DNA from: Marinifilum flexuosum
GTDB taxonomy: Bacteria > Bacteroidota > Bacteroidia > Bacteroidales > Marinifilaceae
DNA: 64,000 nt
Direction of reading: 5' to 3'
NCBI RefSeq assembly: GCF_003610555.1
Contig: NZ_RAPQ01000008.1
Location: 1,914,490-1,978,489 of the forward strand
In this document: positions 33,698 through 42,601 of the stretch, piece by piece
Position numbering within the stretch: position 1 is the first letter of the stretch
Layout: each line of letters opens with the position of its first letter
Made by a program: the position numbers and the translations under genes
Notes under the pieces: model-generated
Told to the model about the DNA's origin: nothing
Seen by the model: only the letters and a program-made list of their open reading frames with translations
Databases searched by the model: none

Positions 33698-35533
33698 CTA
33701 TCTAAATAACTTGGTGAGTAAATCTTTTTTGCCCATTTTAATTAACTCTTGTTTAATAGCATCGCGATATTCTTTTTTATACCAGAATAAGAATTTTCTT
33801 TGTGACAATTTCTCTTTTTTGGTCTTGGCAGTGAAAACCTTTTTCAAAGTATAAGGGTGATAACCGGAATAATATATTACGGTCGCAACAGTCATGGGTG
33901 TAGGTGTGAAATCTTGAACCTGTTCCAGTTTAAAATCCAATTCTTTGGTTTTTATTGCCAAGTCAGCCATATCAGCCCCATGGCTTCCAGGGTGACTTGA
34001 TATAAAGTATGGGATAAGCTGTTGGTTCATGCCTTCTTTCTCGTTGATTTCATCAAACAAGGCTTTTAGCTTGTAAAACAATTTGAATGAAGGTTTTCTC
34101 ATGACTTCCAGAACTTCATCAGAAGTATGTTCTGGAGCTACCTTAAGTCGACCTGATACATGATTTTTAATTAATTCAATCGCATATTCCTTATTAGATT
34201 TGTTGGTGCTTTCATCTTTTGATTTGTGCATCATTAAATCGTAACGAACACCACTGCCAATGAATGATTTCTTAACTCCTGGAATTTGATCCACCTTTTT
34301 GTAGATATCCAGCATTGGTTGATGATTGGTGTTTAAGTTAGGACAAACATCAGGGTGAATGCAAGAAGGGCGACGGCAAGTTTTACAAATCGATTCAAAA
34401 ATCCCTTTCATCTGGTACATATTTGCAGATGGACCGCCTAAATCAGATAAGTAGCCTTTAAAGTCTGGCATTTTTGTGATGTGCTCAACTTCTTTTAAGA
34501 TTGATTTTTCCGATCGGTTGGCAATAAATTTCCCTTGATGAGCAGAAATGGTACAGAAGGAGCAACCACCAAAACATCCCCTGTGCATATTTACCGAAAA
34601 CTTGATCATTTCAAAGGAAGGAATGTGTTTGCCTTTGTAACGCGGATGTGGGAGCCTTGTGTATGGCAAATCGTAAATCTCATCCATCTCTTTTTCATTC
34701 ATTACCGGATAGGGCGGATTTACAACAATTTGCTGATCACCGTAGTTTTGAGTTAGTTTCTTGGCCATCATGGCATTCGATTCCATCTCGATGTATCTAA
34801 AATTGCTTGCAAATTTCTTTTTGTCAGCCAAACAGTCCTCATGCGAAAAAAGCTCCTGGCTTTGCCATTGCTTTTTTGTGGCATATTTTTCATCCTGATT
34901 TACGATGAATGAGGTTTGAGGAATGTTGGTAAGCGAATAAAAAGGTACACCTCTTTTCATCAAGCGGATAATTTCCTTTAATGGTTTTTCTCCCATTCCA
35001 TATACTAGCAAATCAGCACCACTATCCATTAGAATGCTAGGTTTTAGCTGATCTTCCCAATAATCGTAATGAGTTAACCTTCTTAAAGAAGCCTCTATTC
35101 CACCTACCAATATTGGTATTTCAGGATATAGCTTTTTTAAGATTTGTGTATAAACAACTGTAGGTTTGTCTGGGCGGAACCCATGCTTCCCTCCTGGAGT
35201 ATAGGCATCATCATGACGCAGTCTTCGGTTCGCTGTGTAATGATTCACCATTGAATCCATATTGCCAGCAGTTACTCCAAAAAACAACCTTGGCTGTCCA
35301 AGTTTTTTAAAATCTCTTAAATCATCACGCCAGTTTGGTTGCGGAACTATTGCAACTTTTAAACCTTCGTGTTCAATAATTCGTCCAATTACCGAAGCAC
35401 CAAATGATGGATGGTCCACATATGCGTCTCCGCTAAAAAGAATTACATCCAATTCATCCCATCCTCTTTCTTTAACCTCCTTGGCCGATGTAGGTAGCCA
35501 TTGATTATATCTAGTTGTTTCTTTATTCGCCAT
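33698..35533 (-). CDS. YgiQ family radical SAM protein
   Basis: Large radical SAM protein (611 aa from the ATG at 35533). N-terminal cobalamin-binding-like domain (about 1-200; DVILFSGDAYVDHPSFG, GGIEASLRRLTHYDYW), then the Fe-S motif CFGGCSFC, a Cys-rich insert (CKTCRRPSCIHPDVCPN) and the APEHTSDEVLEVM segment. This is the YgiQ/UPF0313 pattern; the reaction is unknown. An in-frame upstream start would add 50 residues without similarity; a minus-strand -7 box at 35551-35558 lies between the two and supports the later start. Confidence 0.9.
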   Translation of the reverse strand: MANKETTRYNQWLPTSAKEVKERGWDELDVILFSGDAYVDHPSFGASVIGRIIEHEGLKVAIVPQPNWRDDLRDFKKLGQPRLFFGVTAGNMDSMVNHYTANRRLRHDDAYTPGGKHGFRPDKPTVVYTQILKKLYPEIPILVGGIEASLRRLTHYDYWEDQLKPSILMDSGADLLVYGMGEKPLKEIIRLMKRGVPFYSLTNIPQTSFIVNQDEKYATKKQWQSQELFSHEDCLADKKKFASNFRYIEMESNAMMAKKLTQNYGDQQIVVNPPYPVMNEKEMDEIYDLPYTRLPHPRYKGKHIPSFEMIKFSVNMHRGCFGGCSFCTISAHQGKFIANRSEKSILKEVEHITKMPDFKGYLSDLGGPSANMYQMKGIFESICKTCRRPSCIHPDVCPNLNTNHQPMLDIYKKVDQIPGVKKSFIGSGVRYDLMMHKSKDESTNKSNKEYAIELIKNHVSGRLKVAPEHTSDEVLEVMRKPSFKLFYKLKALFDEINEKEGMNQQLIPYFISSHPGSHGADMADLAIKTKELDFKLEQVQDFTPTPMTVATVIYYSGYHPYTLKKVFTAKTKKEKLSQRKFLFWYKKEYRDAIKQELIKMGKKDLLTKLFR

Positions 35534-35550
35534 AAGTCTTGAAATTACTG

Positions 35551-35558
35551 CAAAGATA
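35551..35558 (-). promoter_or_regulatory. -7 box of the YgiQ gene
   Basis: TATCTTTG on the minus strand, 18 bp before ATG 35533. It faces the divergent promoter of the PHP gene about 75 bp away. Confidence 0.5.
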
Positions 35559-35609
35559 GGATTATTTAAAAACATTTTAAAGAAGCATGCTCTTATTCCT
35601 AAACTCATC

Positions 35610-35639
35610 TTGAAAGTTCTTGATATTGCTTTATATTTG
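35610..35639 (+). promoter_or_regulatory. Promoter of the PHP phosphatase gene
   Basis: TTG (35610-35612), 19 bp, TATATTTG (35632-35639): a textbook Bacteroidota promoter. The predicted leader is only about 14 nt. Confidence 0.7.
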
Positions 35640-35658
35640 CACAACATAAAATGAGCTA

Positions 35659-36498
35659 ATGAAATATTTTTCATATCATACACACTCCTCCTACTGCGAT
35701 GGTAAGGGAGATCCGGAAGAGTACATAAAAGAAGGAATCAGTTTAGGAATGAAAGCAATTGGTTTCTCATCCCATGCGCCTTTATGTGAAAGTGTTTCCT
35801 GGGCAATGAAATCTTCGAATATTCAATCTTATCTGGATGAGATCAGTCGATTAAAGGAGGAATATAAGAATGACATTGAAGTGTACTTGTCGCTGGAGTT
35901 AGATTATATTCCTGGAACAACAAAACCCTTTAAAATTTGGAAGAATATTGCCGATTTGGATTATACCATTGGGTCGGTACATTTGGTGAAAGGGGATTCA
36001 AATGATGAGTTTTGGTTTTTAGACGGTCCTGATACCAATTATTCGGAAGGAATTCAGAAGCTGTTTCATGGTGATGTTGAGAAAGCAGTATCTGCTTATT
36101 TCCATCAGGTGATAGAAATGATCGAAACCCAGAAGCCTGATGTGCTTGGTCATATAGACAAGGTGAAGATGAATAATAAGGGACGATTTTTTGAGGAAAC
36201 GGAGGGTTGGTATCTCAACTTGCTAAATAAAACCTTGGATACACTTGAAAAATCAAACTGTATTGTGGAAGTGAACACTCGAGGCATTTACAAAAAGAAA
36301 TCTGACAAGCTGTTTCCTGATGATTATTTTTTAATAGAATGCTGTAAGAGAAATATTCCTGTTACAATTGGTACCGACGCACATCAACCTTCTGAATTAT
36401 TAAGCCATTTTGATGAAACTGGAAAAAAGCTAAAACAGATAGGTTTTAAGCAAGTTAGTGTTTTTCATAAGGGAATTTGGATTAAAGAAAGTATTTAA
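35659..36498 (+). CDS. PHP domain histidinol-phosphatase-type protein
   Basis: Metal-dependent phosphoesterase of the PHP fold, 279 aa. Metal ligands are visible: YHTHSSYCDG (His at the first two positions), LELDYIPG, HIDKV and the terminal GTDAHQPSEL. The HisK-type PHP layout suggests histidinol phosphate hydrolysis in histidine synthesis, but several PHP proteins have other phosphate monoester substrates. No his gene lies nearby, so the pathway role is tentative. It is divergent from YgiQ and followed by a 204-bp gap. Confidence 0.83.
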   Translation: MKYFSYHTHSSYCDGKGDPEEYIKEGISLGMKAIGFSSHAPLCESVSWAMKSSNIQSYLDEISRLKEEYKNDIEVYLSLELDYIPGTTKPFKIWKNIADLDYTIGSVHLVKGDSNDEFWFLDGPDTNYSEGIQKLFHGDVEKAVSAYFHQVIEMIETQKPDVLGHIDKVKMNNKGRFFEETEGWYLNLLNKTLDTLEKSNCIVEVNTRGIYKKKSDKLFPDDYFLIECCKRNIPVTIGTDAHQPSELLSHFDETGKKLKQIGFKQVSVFHKGIWIKESI

Positions 36499-36702
36499 AT
36501 AAAAGAATTGAATAGTGATTTAACCAAATATTCAAGCTCTGATATAAGAAATAATACTATTTTTGCCTAATTAAGACGAAGTGTTCGGTTGAAACGAGTG
36601 CTATCGTTAGACAATCTAAACAGAAACTAAGAAAGAAAGTTAATCTTAATTATTAGACTAAGATTTTGCCTTTTTAAAGGACTTTCAGGAAAATATTTAT
36701 AT

Positions 36703-38508
36703 ATGAAATTAGTCGATCCGAAAGATTTGCTAAAAGCCAGCGAAAGTTTAAATTGGTTTGGCGGTGAAAGCTTTGCCAAATTTCTAATGTACATTTTAAA
36801 ATTAGACAAGCTGAACAAGCTATACTCTGATAATTGTTGTAAAGACGGGATCGAGTTTATAGACGCTTTGATTGAAGAACTAGGTATCAAATTTGAATTT
36901 GATGAAGAAGAATTAAAGCGAATTCCTACTGAAGGTGCATTTATTACCATTTCGAACCATCCATTTGGAGGAATAGATGGGATTATTTTGATAAAACTAT
37001 TAAGTCTTGTTCGACCGGACTTTAAGGCGATGGCGAACTTTCTATTAAAAAAAGTTGAGCCAATTCAGGAATATTTCTTGGGAGTGAATCCTTTTGAAGA
37101 TAGAAAAGGAGCTGCATCAAGTGCAGGAGGCTTAAAAGAAGCATTGAGACATTTAAGTGATGGAAAACCATTGGGGATTTTTCCGGCAGGAGAGGTTTCA
37201 ACCTATCAATCGGCAACGCATAATATTTCCGATAAGCAATGGATGCCTTCCATTCTTAAATTTATTAAGAAAGCAGATGTGCCGGTAGTTCCAATATATT
37301 TTCAGGGAAACAACAGTTTAATTTTTCATTTGTTGGGTATGATTCACCCAAGTTTGAGAACTGTGAAACTTCCTTCAGAATTATTGAATAAAAAGAACAA
37401 GGTTGTACGCATTAGAATTGGTAATCCGATTTCTCAAAAAGATCAGAAAGGCTTTACGGATATCAATCAATATGGAAGATTTTTGCGTGCAAAAACCTAC
37501 ATGTTGGGAACTCCAATCGAGGTAAAGAAATTTTATCGCTTTAAGCGCAAAGCCAAGGTGATTAAGGTGGAAGATGTAATCCCTCCGATTGACGAGAATG
37601 TGATTCGAAATGAGGTAGACAGCTTGAAAGATGATTATTTGCTATTTAAAAGCAGATCGTATTGCGTGTATTGTGCACCTTCATCAAAACTGCCTAACAT
37701 ACTAAATGAAATTGGTCGCTTGCGCGAAATCACTTTCCGTGAGGTGGGAGAAGGGACAAATCAAAGTATAGATATCGATGAGTTTGATTTGTATTATCAC
37801 CAACTTTTCATTTGGGATGAAGAAAATCATAAGATTGTAGGGGCTTACCGTGTTGGGAAAGGACATGAAATCTTATCTGGCTATGGATTAAAAGGCTTTT
37901 ATTTGCAAAGTTTGTTCCGCATGGGTAAGAAATTTCAGCCTATTCTTAGTCAATCATTAGAGCTTGGTCGTTCTTTTATTGTGAAGGAATACCAAAGAAA
38001 ACCAATGCCTCTTTTCTTGCTTTGGAAAGGGATATTGTACTTCTTACTTAAAAATCCGGAATCTCGTTACTTGATTGGTCCTGTTAGTATTAGTAATAAA
38101 TACTCGAATTTGTCGAAGGATTTGATCATTAAATTTATAATGGCCAACTATTTCAATTACGAAATGGGGCAGCATATCAAATCGAGAAAGCAATTCAAGG
38201 TTAAGATTAAAGATTTAGATGTTGATATTTTGCTGGAAACAGCTAAGAATGATATCAATAAATTGGATAAAATAATTGGTGATTTTGAAATTACCAATGA
38301 CAAGTTACCAGTCTTGTTGAAGAAGTATATTTCTTTGAATGCAAAAATTGTAGGGTTTAATATTGATCCGAATTTTAATGATTGTTTGGATGGATTGCTT
38401 GTATTGGATTTGTTTGATGTTCCAATGAAAGTGATTGAATCCTTATCGAAGGAAATAAATGATGATACGATTCTTCAAAGATTTTCTTCGGATGATGTGG
38501 AATTTTAA
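36703..38508 (+). CDS. Fused PlsC-like acyltransferase and GNAT N-acyltransferase (aminolipid synthase-like)
   Basis: A 601-aa two-domain protein. The N-terminal half (about 1-260) is a lysophospholipid acyltransferase domain with NHPFGGID (85-92; His86, Asp92, HX5D) and FPAGEVSTYQS further on. The C-terminal half (about 290-580) is a GNAT/putative hemolysin domain (COG3176: REITFREVGEGTNQSIDIDEFD, HKIVGAYRVGKG, LELGRSFI). This pairing occurs in OlsF and related proteins that make ornithine or glycine lipids: the GNAT half N-acylates an amino acid, the PlsC half adds the second, ester-linked acyl chain. Amino-acid substrate unknown. A LysE exporter gene follows 54 bp later. Confidence 0.82.
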   Translation: MKLVDPKDLLKASESLNWFGGESFAKFLMYILKLDKLNKLYSDNCCKDGIEFIDALIEELGIKFEFDEEELKRIPTEGAFITISNHPFGGIDGIILIKLLSLVRPDFKAMANFLLKKVEPIQEYFLGVNPFEDRKGAASSAGGLKEALRHLSDGKPLGIFPAGEVSTYQSATHNISDKQWMPSILKFIKKADVPVVPIYFQGNNSLIFHLLGMIHPSLRTVKLPSELLNKKNKVVRIRIGNPISQKDQKGFTDINQYGRFLRAKTYMLGTPIEVKKFYRFKRKAKVIKVEDVIPPIDENVIRNEVDSLKDDYLLFKSRSYCVYCAPSSKLPNILNEIGRLREITFREVGEGTNQSIDIDEFDLYYHQLFIWDEENHKIVGAYRVGKGHEILSGYGLKGFYLQSLFRMGKKFQPILSQSLELGRSFIVKEYQRKPMPLFLLWKGILYFLLKNPESRYLIGPVSISNKYSNLSKDLIIKFIMANYFNYEMGQHIKSRKQFKVKIKDLDVDILLETAKNDINKLDKIIGDFEITNDKLPVLLKKYISLNAKIVGFNIDPNFNDCLDGLLVLDLFDVPMKVIESLSKEINDDTILQRFSSDDVEF

Positions 38509-38562
38509 GAGATTTATTCCGAACTTTGGGACTCAATTTTGTTAACTGAAAAAGACGATTAG

Positions 38563-39213
38563 TTGGAATTTCAATATATATTTAAAGGGATTGTTGTGGG
38601 CTTAATGGCTTCAATACCGTTAGGACCCATTGGTGTTCTAATCATTCAAAAAACATTACAGAAAGGAAGGCTGGCTGGTTTTATTTCAGGATCGGGAGCA
38701 GCTGTCGCTGATACTTTATTCGCTTCCATTGCTGTTTTGGGTTTAGGTTTTGTAATTAATTTTATTCAAGCCCAGGAATTTTACTTCAGACTTATTGGGT
38801 CTATTTTTTTGATTTTGGTTGGGTTAAGGATTTTTCTTGCCAATACAGTGAAGCAATTTAAAAAGTCGCAGTCGCCAGGTAAAAGAGGAATGTTTGGTGA
38901 TTTTTTGGCCATCTTTTTTTTAACGCTTTCTAATCCTATTGCGGTCCTGTTTTTTGGAGCTATGTTTGCCGGAGCTTCAGTGTTTGGAGATGCTCATTCC
39001 GCAATGACAGGTCTTTATTTATTGCTTGGTGTATTATTGGGTGGAGCATTGTGGTGGTATGCCTTATCAACCATAGTCGATCTGTTTAGAAAAAAGTTTC
39101 GACTAAAACAGATGTTTTGGATCAACAAAATATCCGGATTAATCATTGCCATTTTGGGATTCTTGGTTTTTCTTTCCTGCTTTGAGCCGATCAAATCATT
39201 CTTGAATTCTTAA
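38563..39213 (+). CDS. LysE/RhtB family exporter
   Basis: A 216-aa protein with six predicted membrane helices and the family start (GLMASIPLGPIGVLIIQKTLQKG, helix 1; G-P motif near residue 23). No ATG fits; TTG at 38563 is used, giving MEFQYIFKG. Members export amino acids (lysine, threonine, homoserine) out of the cell. It lies 54 bp after the PlsC-GNAT gene in the same direction and is probably cotranscribed. Confidence 0.83.
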   Translation: MEFQYIFKGIVVGLMASIPLGPIGVLIIQKTLQKGRLAGFISGSGAAVADTLFASIAVLGLGFVINFIQAQEFYFRLIGSIFLILVGLRIFLANTVKQFKKSQSPGKRGMFGDFLAIFFLTLSNPIAVLFFGAMFAGASVFGDAHSAMTGLYLLLGVLLGGALWWYALSTIVDLFRKKFRLKQMFWINKISGLIIAILGFLVFLSCFEPIKSFLNS

Positions 39214-39422
39214 TTTTCAAAACAGATCTTGAGTAAATCTGACTTTCTGGGGCATCTGTTTTTCAGCGAACTCAGCTTAATAGCTGAAAAATATCATTTG
39301 CTGAAGTATGACGCTTCATTGCATCGTGAGTTGAGCTAATTAAAACTATTCCACGTTTCGACCTTCCGACTCTCGAACATTTGACTCTTTGACTTTCCGA
39401 CTGTTTGACTGTTGTACTGTTC
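39214..39422. repeat. Low-complexity gap after the LysE gene
   Basis: No gene. Bases 39347-39419 contain repeated GACTSTTTGAC-like words (TTTGACTCTTTGACTTTCCGAC), a dispersed element also seen near 15925-15950. Confidence 0.5.
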
Positions 39423-39453
39423 AAAAAAAAGGAGCACAATTCTTTGCACTCCT
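39423..39453 (-). terminator. Intrinsic terminator of the Smr gene
   Basis: A 10-bp stem (39430-39439 with 39444-39453; two G.U pairs) followed on the minus strand by eight T. It lies 25 bp after the stop at 39478. Confidence 0.8.
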
Positions 39454-39477
39454 TCACTCATTCTTTATAATTCGGAA

Positions 39478-40506
39478 TTATCGTATCGTTACCATAGTAG
39501 CACCCCAGCCATATTCTTTAAACGAAGCATCTTGCTGGTAGTGCTTTTTGTATTTGCGTCGCAATTCGTCGTGTACTTTCTTTTTCAAAGTTCCATTTCC
39601 TATTCCATGGATGAACACAATTCTTTTTCCTTTCGAATTTTGGTATTGACGCATGATTTCATGAAACTTGTTCAATTGAAATTCTAGAATGTCTGCATTT
39701 GAAAGACCAGTTACCGAATCAATCAAAGAGTTGATGTGAAGATCTACTTCAATAATCTCCTCTTTGCCTTTCACATTGATTTGTGGTTTTGATGATTTAT
39801 TGGCAGACTCTTTTTCTCGAATTACTTTTTTAAATTCTTTTTGGCTCAGTTCCTCCAATTTGTGCTCTAAATCTTCACCAGTTAGTTTGTGAAGAATTAC
39901 ATTTTGCTGAAAATAGGGAGTGTCTTTGTAGCTTGTAGACTTGTAGAACTTTACCGGTTGAATCTTGATGTTTCGTTCAAGGGGCTTCTTGATGTCAGAC
40001 TCACCTGGTTTGTAGAATAAAATCTGAAAGAAGCAGCTCGATAATTCATTTAACTCCTTAAGGTCATATTCGTTCAGCAGGATTTTTGATTTTGGATCAA
40101 GGTTACCCGCTGTTTGTCCTTCCATCTTGTTGCCTTTTTTATCATAGAATCCATACAGAAGAATATGATTGGTATCATTAATCAGGTATAGTTCCTGAGG
40201 ACTCTCCGTTGGATTATAGCCTTCACGCGGAGCAAATGCTACATATACTTCTTCTTTCTCTACAAATAAGTTTTGTGCACTTGCTTTAACGGTCGAACTT
40301 TCTGATGTAATATGTGTGGTTTGCTGCTGATTTGCTTGTTCGCCACCTGCTGCTTCAACTACTACAAGATTTTTTTTTATGCTTGGAATCTCAAATTCAT
40401 CTTCATCGTTCAACACCATAACGGTATTTGCATCGATAATTTTGGTTACGGTTCCTCCGCCTATATCATTTAAAAAACGGACTTTATCGCCTATATTGAT
40501 TTGCAT
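39478..40506 (-). CDS. DUF2027/Smr domain protein
   Basis: N-terminal DUF2027 (about 1-60: GDKVRFLNDIGGGTVTKI) and a C-terminal Smr nuclease domain (about 255-342: EVDLHINSLID, HGIGNGTLKKKV). Smr domains, as in MutS2, are nicking endonucleases that act on DNA or rescue stalled ribosomes. The middle holds a beta-rich region of unknown role. A minus-strand TAACTTTG box at 40532-40539 gives the promoter; this is back to back with the queA promoter. Confidence 0.87.
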   Translation of the reverse strand: MQINIGDKVRFLNDIGGGTVTKIIDANTVMVLNDEDEFEIPSIKKNLVVVEAAGGEQANQQQTTHITSESSTVKASAQNLFVEKEEVYVAFAPREGYNPTESPQELYLINDTNHILLYGFYDKKGNKMEGQTAGNLDPKSKILLNEYDLKELNELSSCFFQILFYKPGESDIKKPLERNIKIQPVKFYKSTSYKDTPYFQQNVILHKLTGEDLEHKLEELSQKEFKKVIREKESANKSSKPQINVKGKEEIIEVDLHINSLIDSVTGLSNADILEFQLNKFHEIMRQYQNSKGKRIVFIHGIGNGTLKKKVHDELRRKYKKHYQQDASFKEYGWGATMVTIR

Positions 40507-40531
40507 TTGATCTGATTTTTTTAATTCCCAA

Positions 40532-40549
40532 CAAAGTTAGCTATTTTTG
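40532..40549. promoter_or_regulatory. Divergent -7 boxes for the Smr gene and queA
   Basis: Minus-strand TAACTTTG (40532-40539) and plus-strand TATTTTTG (40542-40549), 2 bp apart, both perfect TAnnTTTG. RNA polymerase at one would block the other. Confidence 0.6.
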
Positions 40550-40601
40550 CCGATCAAAATGAATTGCCGCATGATAATGTGTGGCGCACAGATGAAGGAA
40601 G

Positions 40602-41849
40602 ATGGAGATTAATACAGAAAACAAAACATTAGAGACACAACAGATTGAAATTGCAAATTTTACTTACGATTTGCCCGATCATAGAATTGCAAAACACCCT
40701 TTGCAAAATAGAGATTTATCTAAATTGTTAATTTATCGCAATGGTGAGATCAATGAATCTGTATTCAATCAACTTCCGGAAGAAATAGAGTCGGGAACGA
40801 AGATGGTGTACAACAACACCAAGGTAATCCAGGCAAGACTAATTTTCCATAAAGAAACAGGTGCACGTGTTGAGATTTTCTGTTTGGAACCCTTGAATCC
40901 TGCTGATTACAACCTGGCTTTTCAGGCAACTCAAAAGTCTACATGGAAGTGTATTGTGGGGAATTCAAAAAAATGGAAATCCGGAGTGTTAAGCATGTCT
41001 TTCTTTGTAGATGAGAAGGAGTATCAATTGCAGGCAGAGAGAATTCAATTGTTGGAAGGAGCCCAGGAAATTCAGTTTAGCTGGAATCATGAGGAGCTCA
41101 GTTTTAGCGAAGTTTTGGAGCAAACAGGTAAAATTCCAATTCCACCTTACTTGAATCGAGATACTGAAGAAGGTGATTTGGTTCGATACCAAACGGTTTA
41201 CTCCAAATTTGAAGGTTCTGTGGCAGCACCTACTGCAGGTTTACACTTTACCGATAAGGTTTTTGCAGAAATGGATGCCAAAGGAATTGAACGTGAAGAA
41301 TTGACTTTGCATGTAGGTGCAGGTACGTTCAAGCCTGTGAAATCTGATCAGATTGGGGATCATGAAATGCATACCGAACATATCCAGGTAACTGCAGAAA
41401 GCTTAAGAAGTATTGCGGCTACAAAAAATGGAGTCATTGCAGTAGGAACAACATCGGTTCGTACATTGGAAAGTTTGTATTGGATGGGTGTTAAAATCCT
41501 GACAAAGGCAGAAGATCCTAAGTTGTTGAGGCAATGGGAAGCCTATCAATTGCCTAAGAATTATACGGTAGAAGAATCATTTCAGGCCATTTGTGCTTAT
41601 ATGGAAGAGAATGAAATCAGCCTGTTTAATGCAGCTACGCAAATTATTATTGCTCCAGGTTACGATTTTAAGGTGATCAAAGGATTGGTTACCAATTTTC
41701 ATCAACCACAGAGTACTTTGTTGTTGCTAATATCGGCATTGGTGGGTGAAGATTGGAGAAAAATCTACCAGCATGCCTTGGATAACGAATTTCGTTTCCT
41801 GAGCTATGGTGACAGTTCACTCTTAATGAAAAGAGAGATAGTTGGGTAG
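40602..41849 (+). CDS. queA: S-adenosylmethionine:tRNA ribosyltransferase-isomerase
   Basis: Transfers and isomerises the ribosyl moiety of SAM onto preQ1-tRNA in queuosine synthesis. Family motifs are FTYDLPDHRIAKHP, VYNNTKVIQARL, IPIPPYLNR, GSVAAPTAGLHFT, ITLHVGAGTFKPV-like (LTLHVGAGTFKP) and TNFHQPQSTLLLL. At 415 aa it is longer than the E. coli enzyme (356 aa), with extra residues at the N-terminus and near 300-330 (QLPKNYTVEESFQAI). The start ATG at 40602 follows a perfect -7 box at 40542-40549. Other queuosine genes are not in the window. Confidence 0.95.
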   Translation: MEINTENKTLETQQIEIANFTYDLPDHRIAKHPLQNRDLSKLLIYRNGEINESVFNQLPEEIESGTKMVYNNTKVIQARLIFHKETGARVEIFCLEPLNPADYNLAFQATQKSTWKCIVGNSKKWKSGVLSMSFFVDEKEYQLQAERIQLLEGAQEIQFSWNHEELSFSEVLEQTGKIPIPPYLNRDTEEGDLVRYQTVYSKFEGSVAAPTAGLHFTDKVFAEMDAKGIEREELTLHVGAGTFKPVKSDQIGDHEMHTEHIQVTAESLRSIAATKNGVIAVGTTSVRTLESLYWMGVKILTKAEDPKLLRQWEAYQLPKNYTVEESFQAICAYMEENEISLFNAATQIIIAPGYDFKVIKGLVTNFHQPQSTLLLLISALVGEDWRKIYQHALDNEFRFLSYGDSSLLMKREIVG

Positions 41850-42601
41850 TCCAAAGGTCTGGAAAGTAGAAAAGTGAAATAGTAGAATGGTGAAAAAGGA
41901 GAAAGTGTCCCATTCTACTATTTGTATTTTCTTCCGTCGCATATAAACGATCTTCATCAATTAAGCGCATGTAGTTGCGACGATATTTGTATGAACCATA
42001 TACCTTGGGCTACATTCGCTTTGCTCATTTGCCCAAGGCTATAAAGATTACGTCCCTCTGGGGCTATCCTTTAAGTCTTATGGACTCGCTTGTTTAAGAC
42101 TTTTCCAGATTCTTCCAGGCCATTCGACTTTTTGACTGTATAAATAGAACCTTACTCTATCTTCTAAAGAAGAAAAGAAGGCAGTTCCAAACTCCCTCTC
42201 TTTGAGGAGAGCGTTGGGGTGAGGTAATTGCAAGAAAAGAGGCACAAACCAATGCATTACTTGTAATTGTTCATTACTCAATGTTAAAATGACCAATTGC
42301 AGGCTAGAAATCACTTCCATCCGGGATTGGAATGACAACTGGTTCGATTTGCCTGCTGAATGCTGTCATTTGTGTTTATCTGTGGACAAAACTTATCTGC
42401 GAAAATCATATCCATCATCAACATCTGCGTCTAATTCTTCGAGATCTTCGTAAATCTCCTTCTTTTCACTTTTCACCTTTCTCCTTTCTCCTTGTTGCAT
42501 GGTATTTGTGATTTGGTCCCGAAAGCTTTAGGGATTGAATTTTGGGATTTATTCCAAAAATCCCTATTTTTATTTATGTTCATCCCAAACATTGTAAAAG
42601 T
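41850..42601. repeat. queA to ompA gap: dispersed repeats, no gene
   Basis: Bases 41930-42070 are one copy of a palindromic repeat: its inverted copy is at 49678-49811. The core has arms CCTTGGGC/GCCCAAGG (42003-42010 with 42031-42038) around CATTCGCTTTGCTCA. Elsewhere are a CTCTTTGAGGAGAG-GTTGGGGTGAGG element (42190-42226) that recurs near 15787 and 49916, and pyrimidine heptamers near 42471-42500. No protein-coding gene is supported. Confidence 0.6.
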
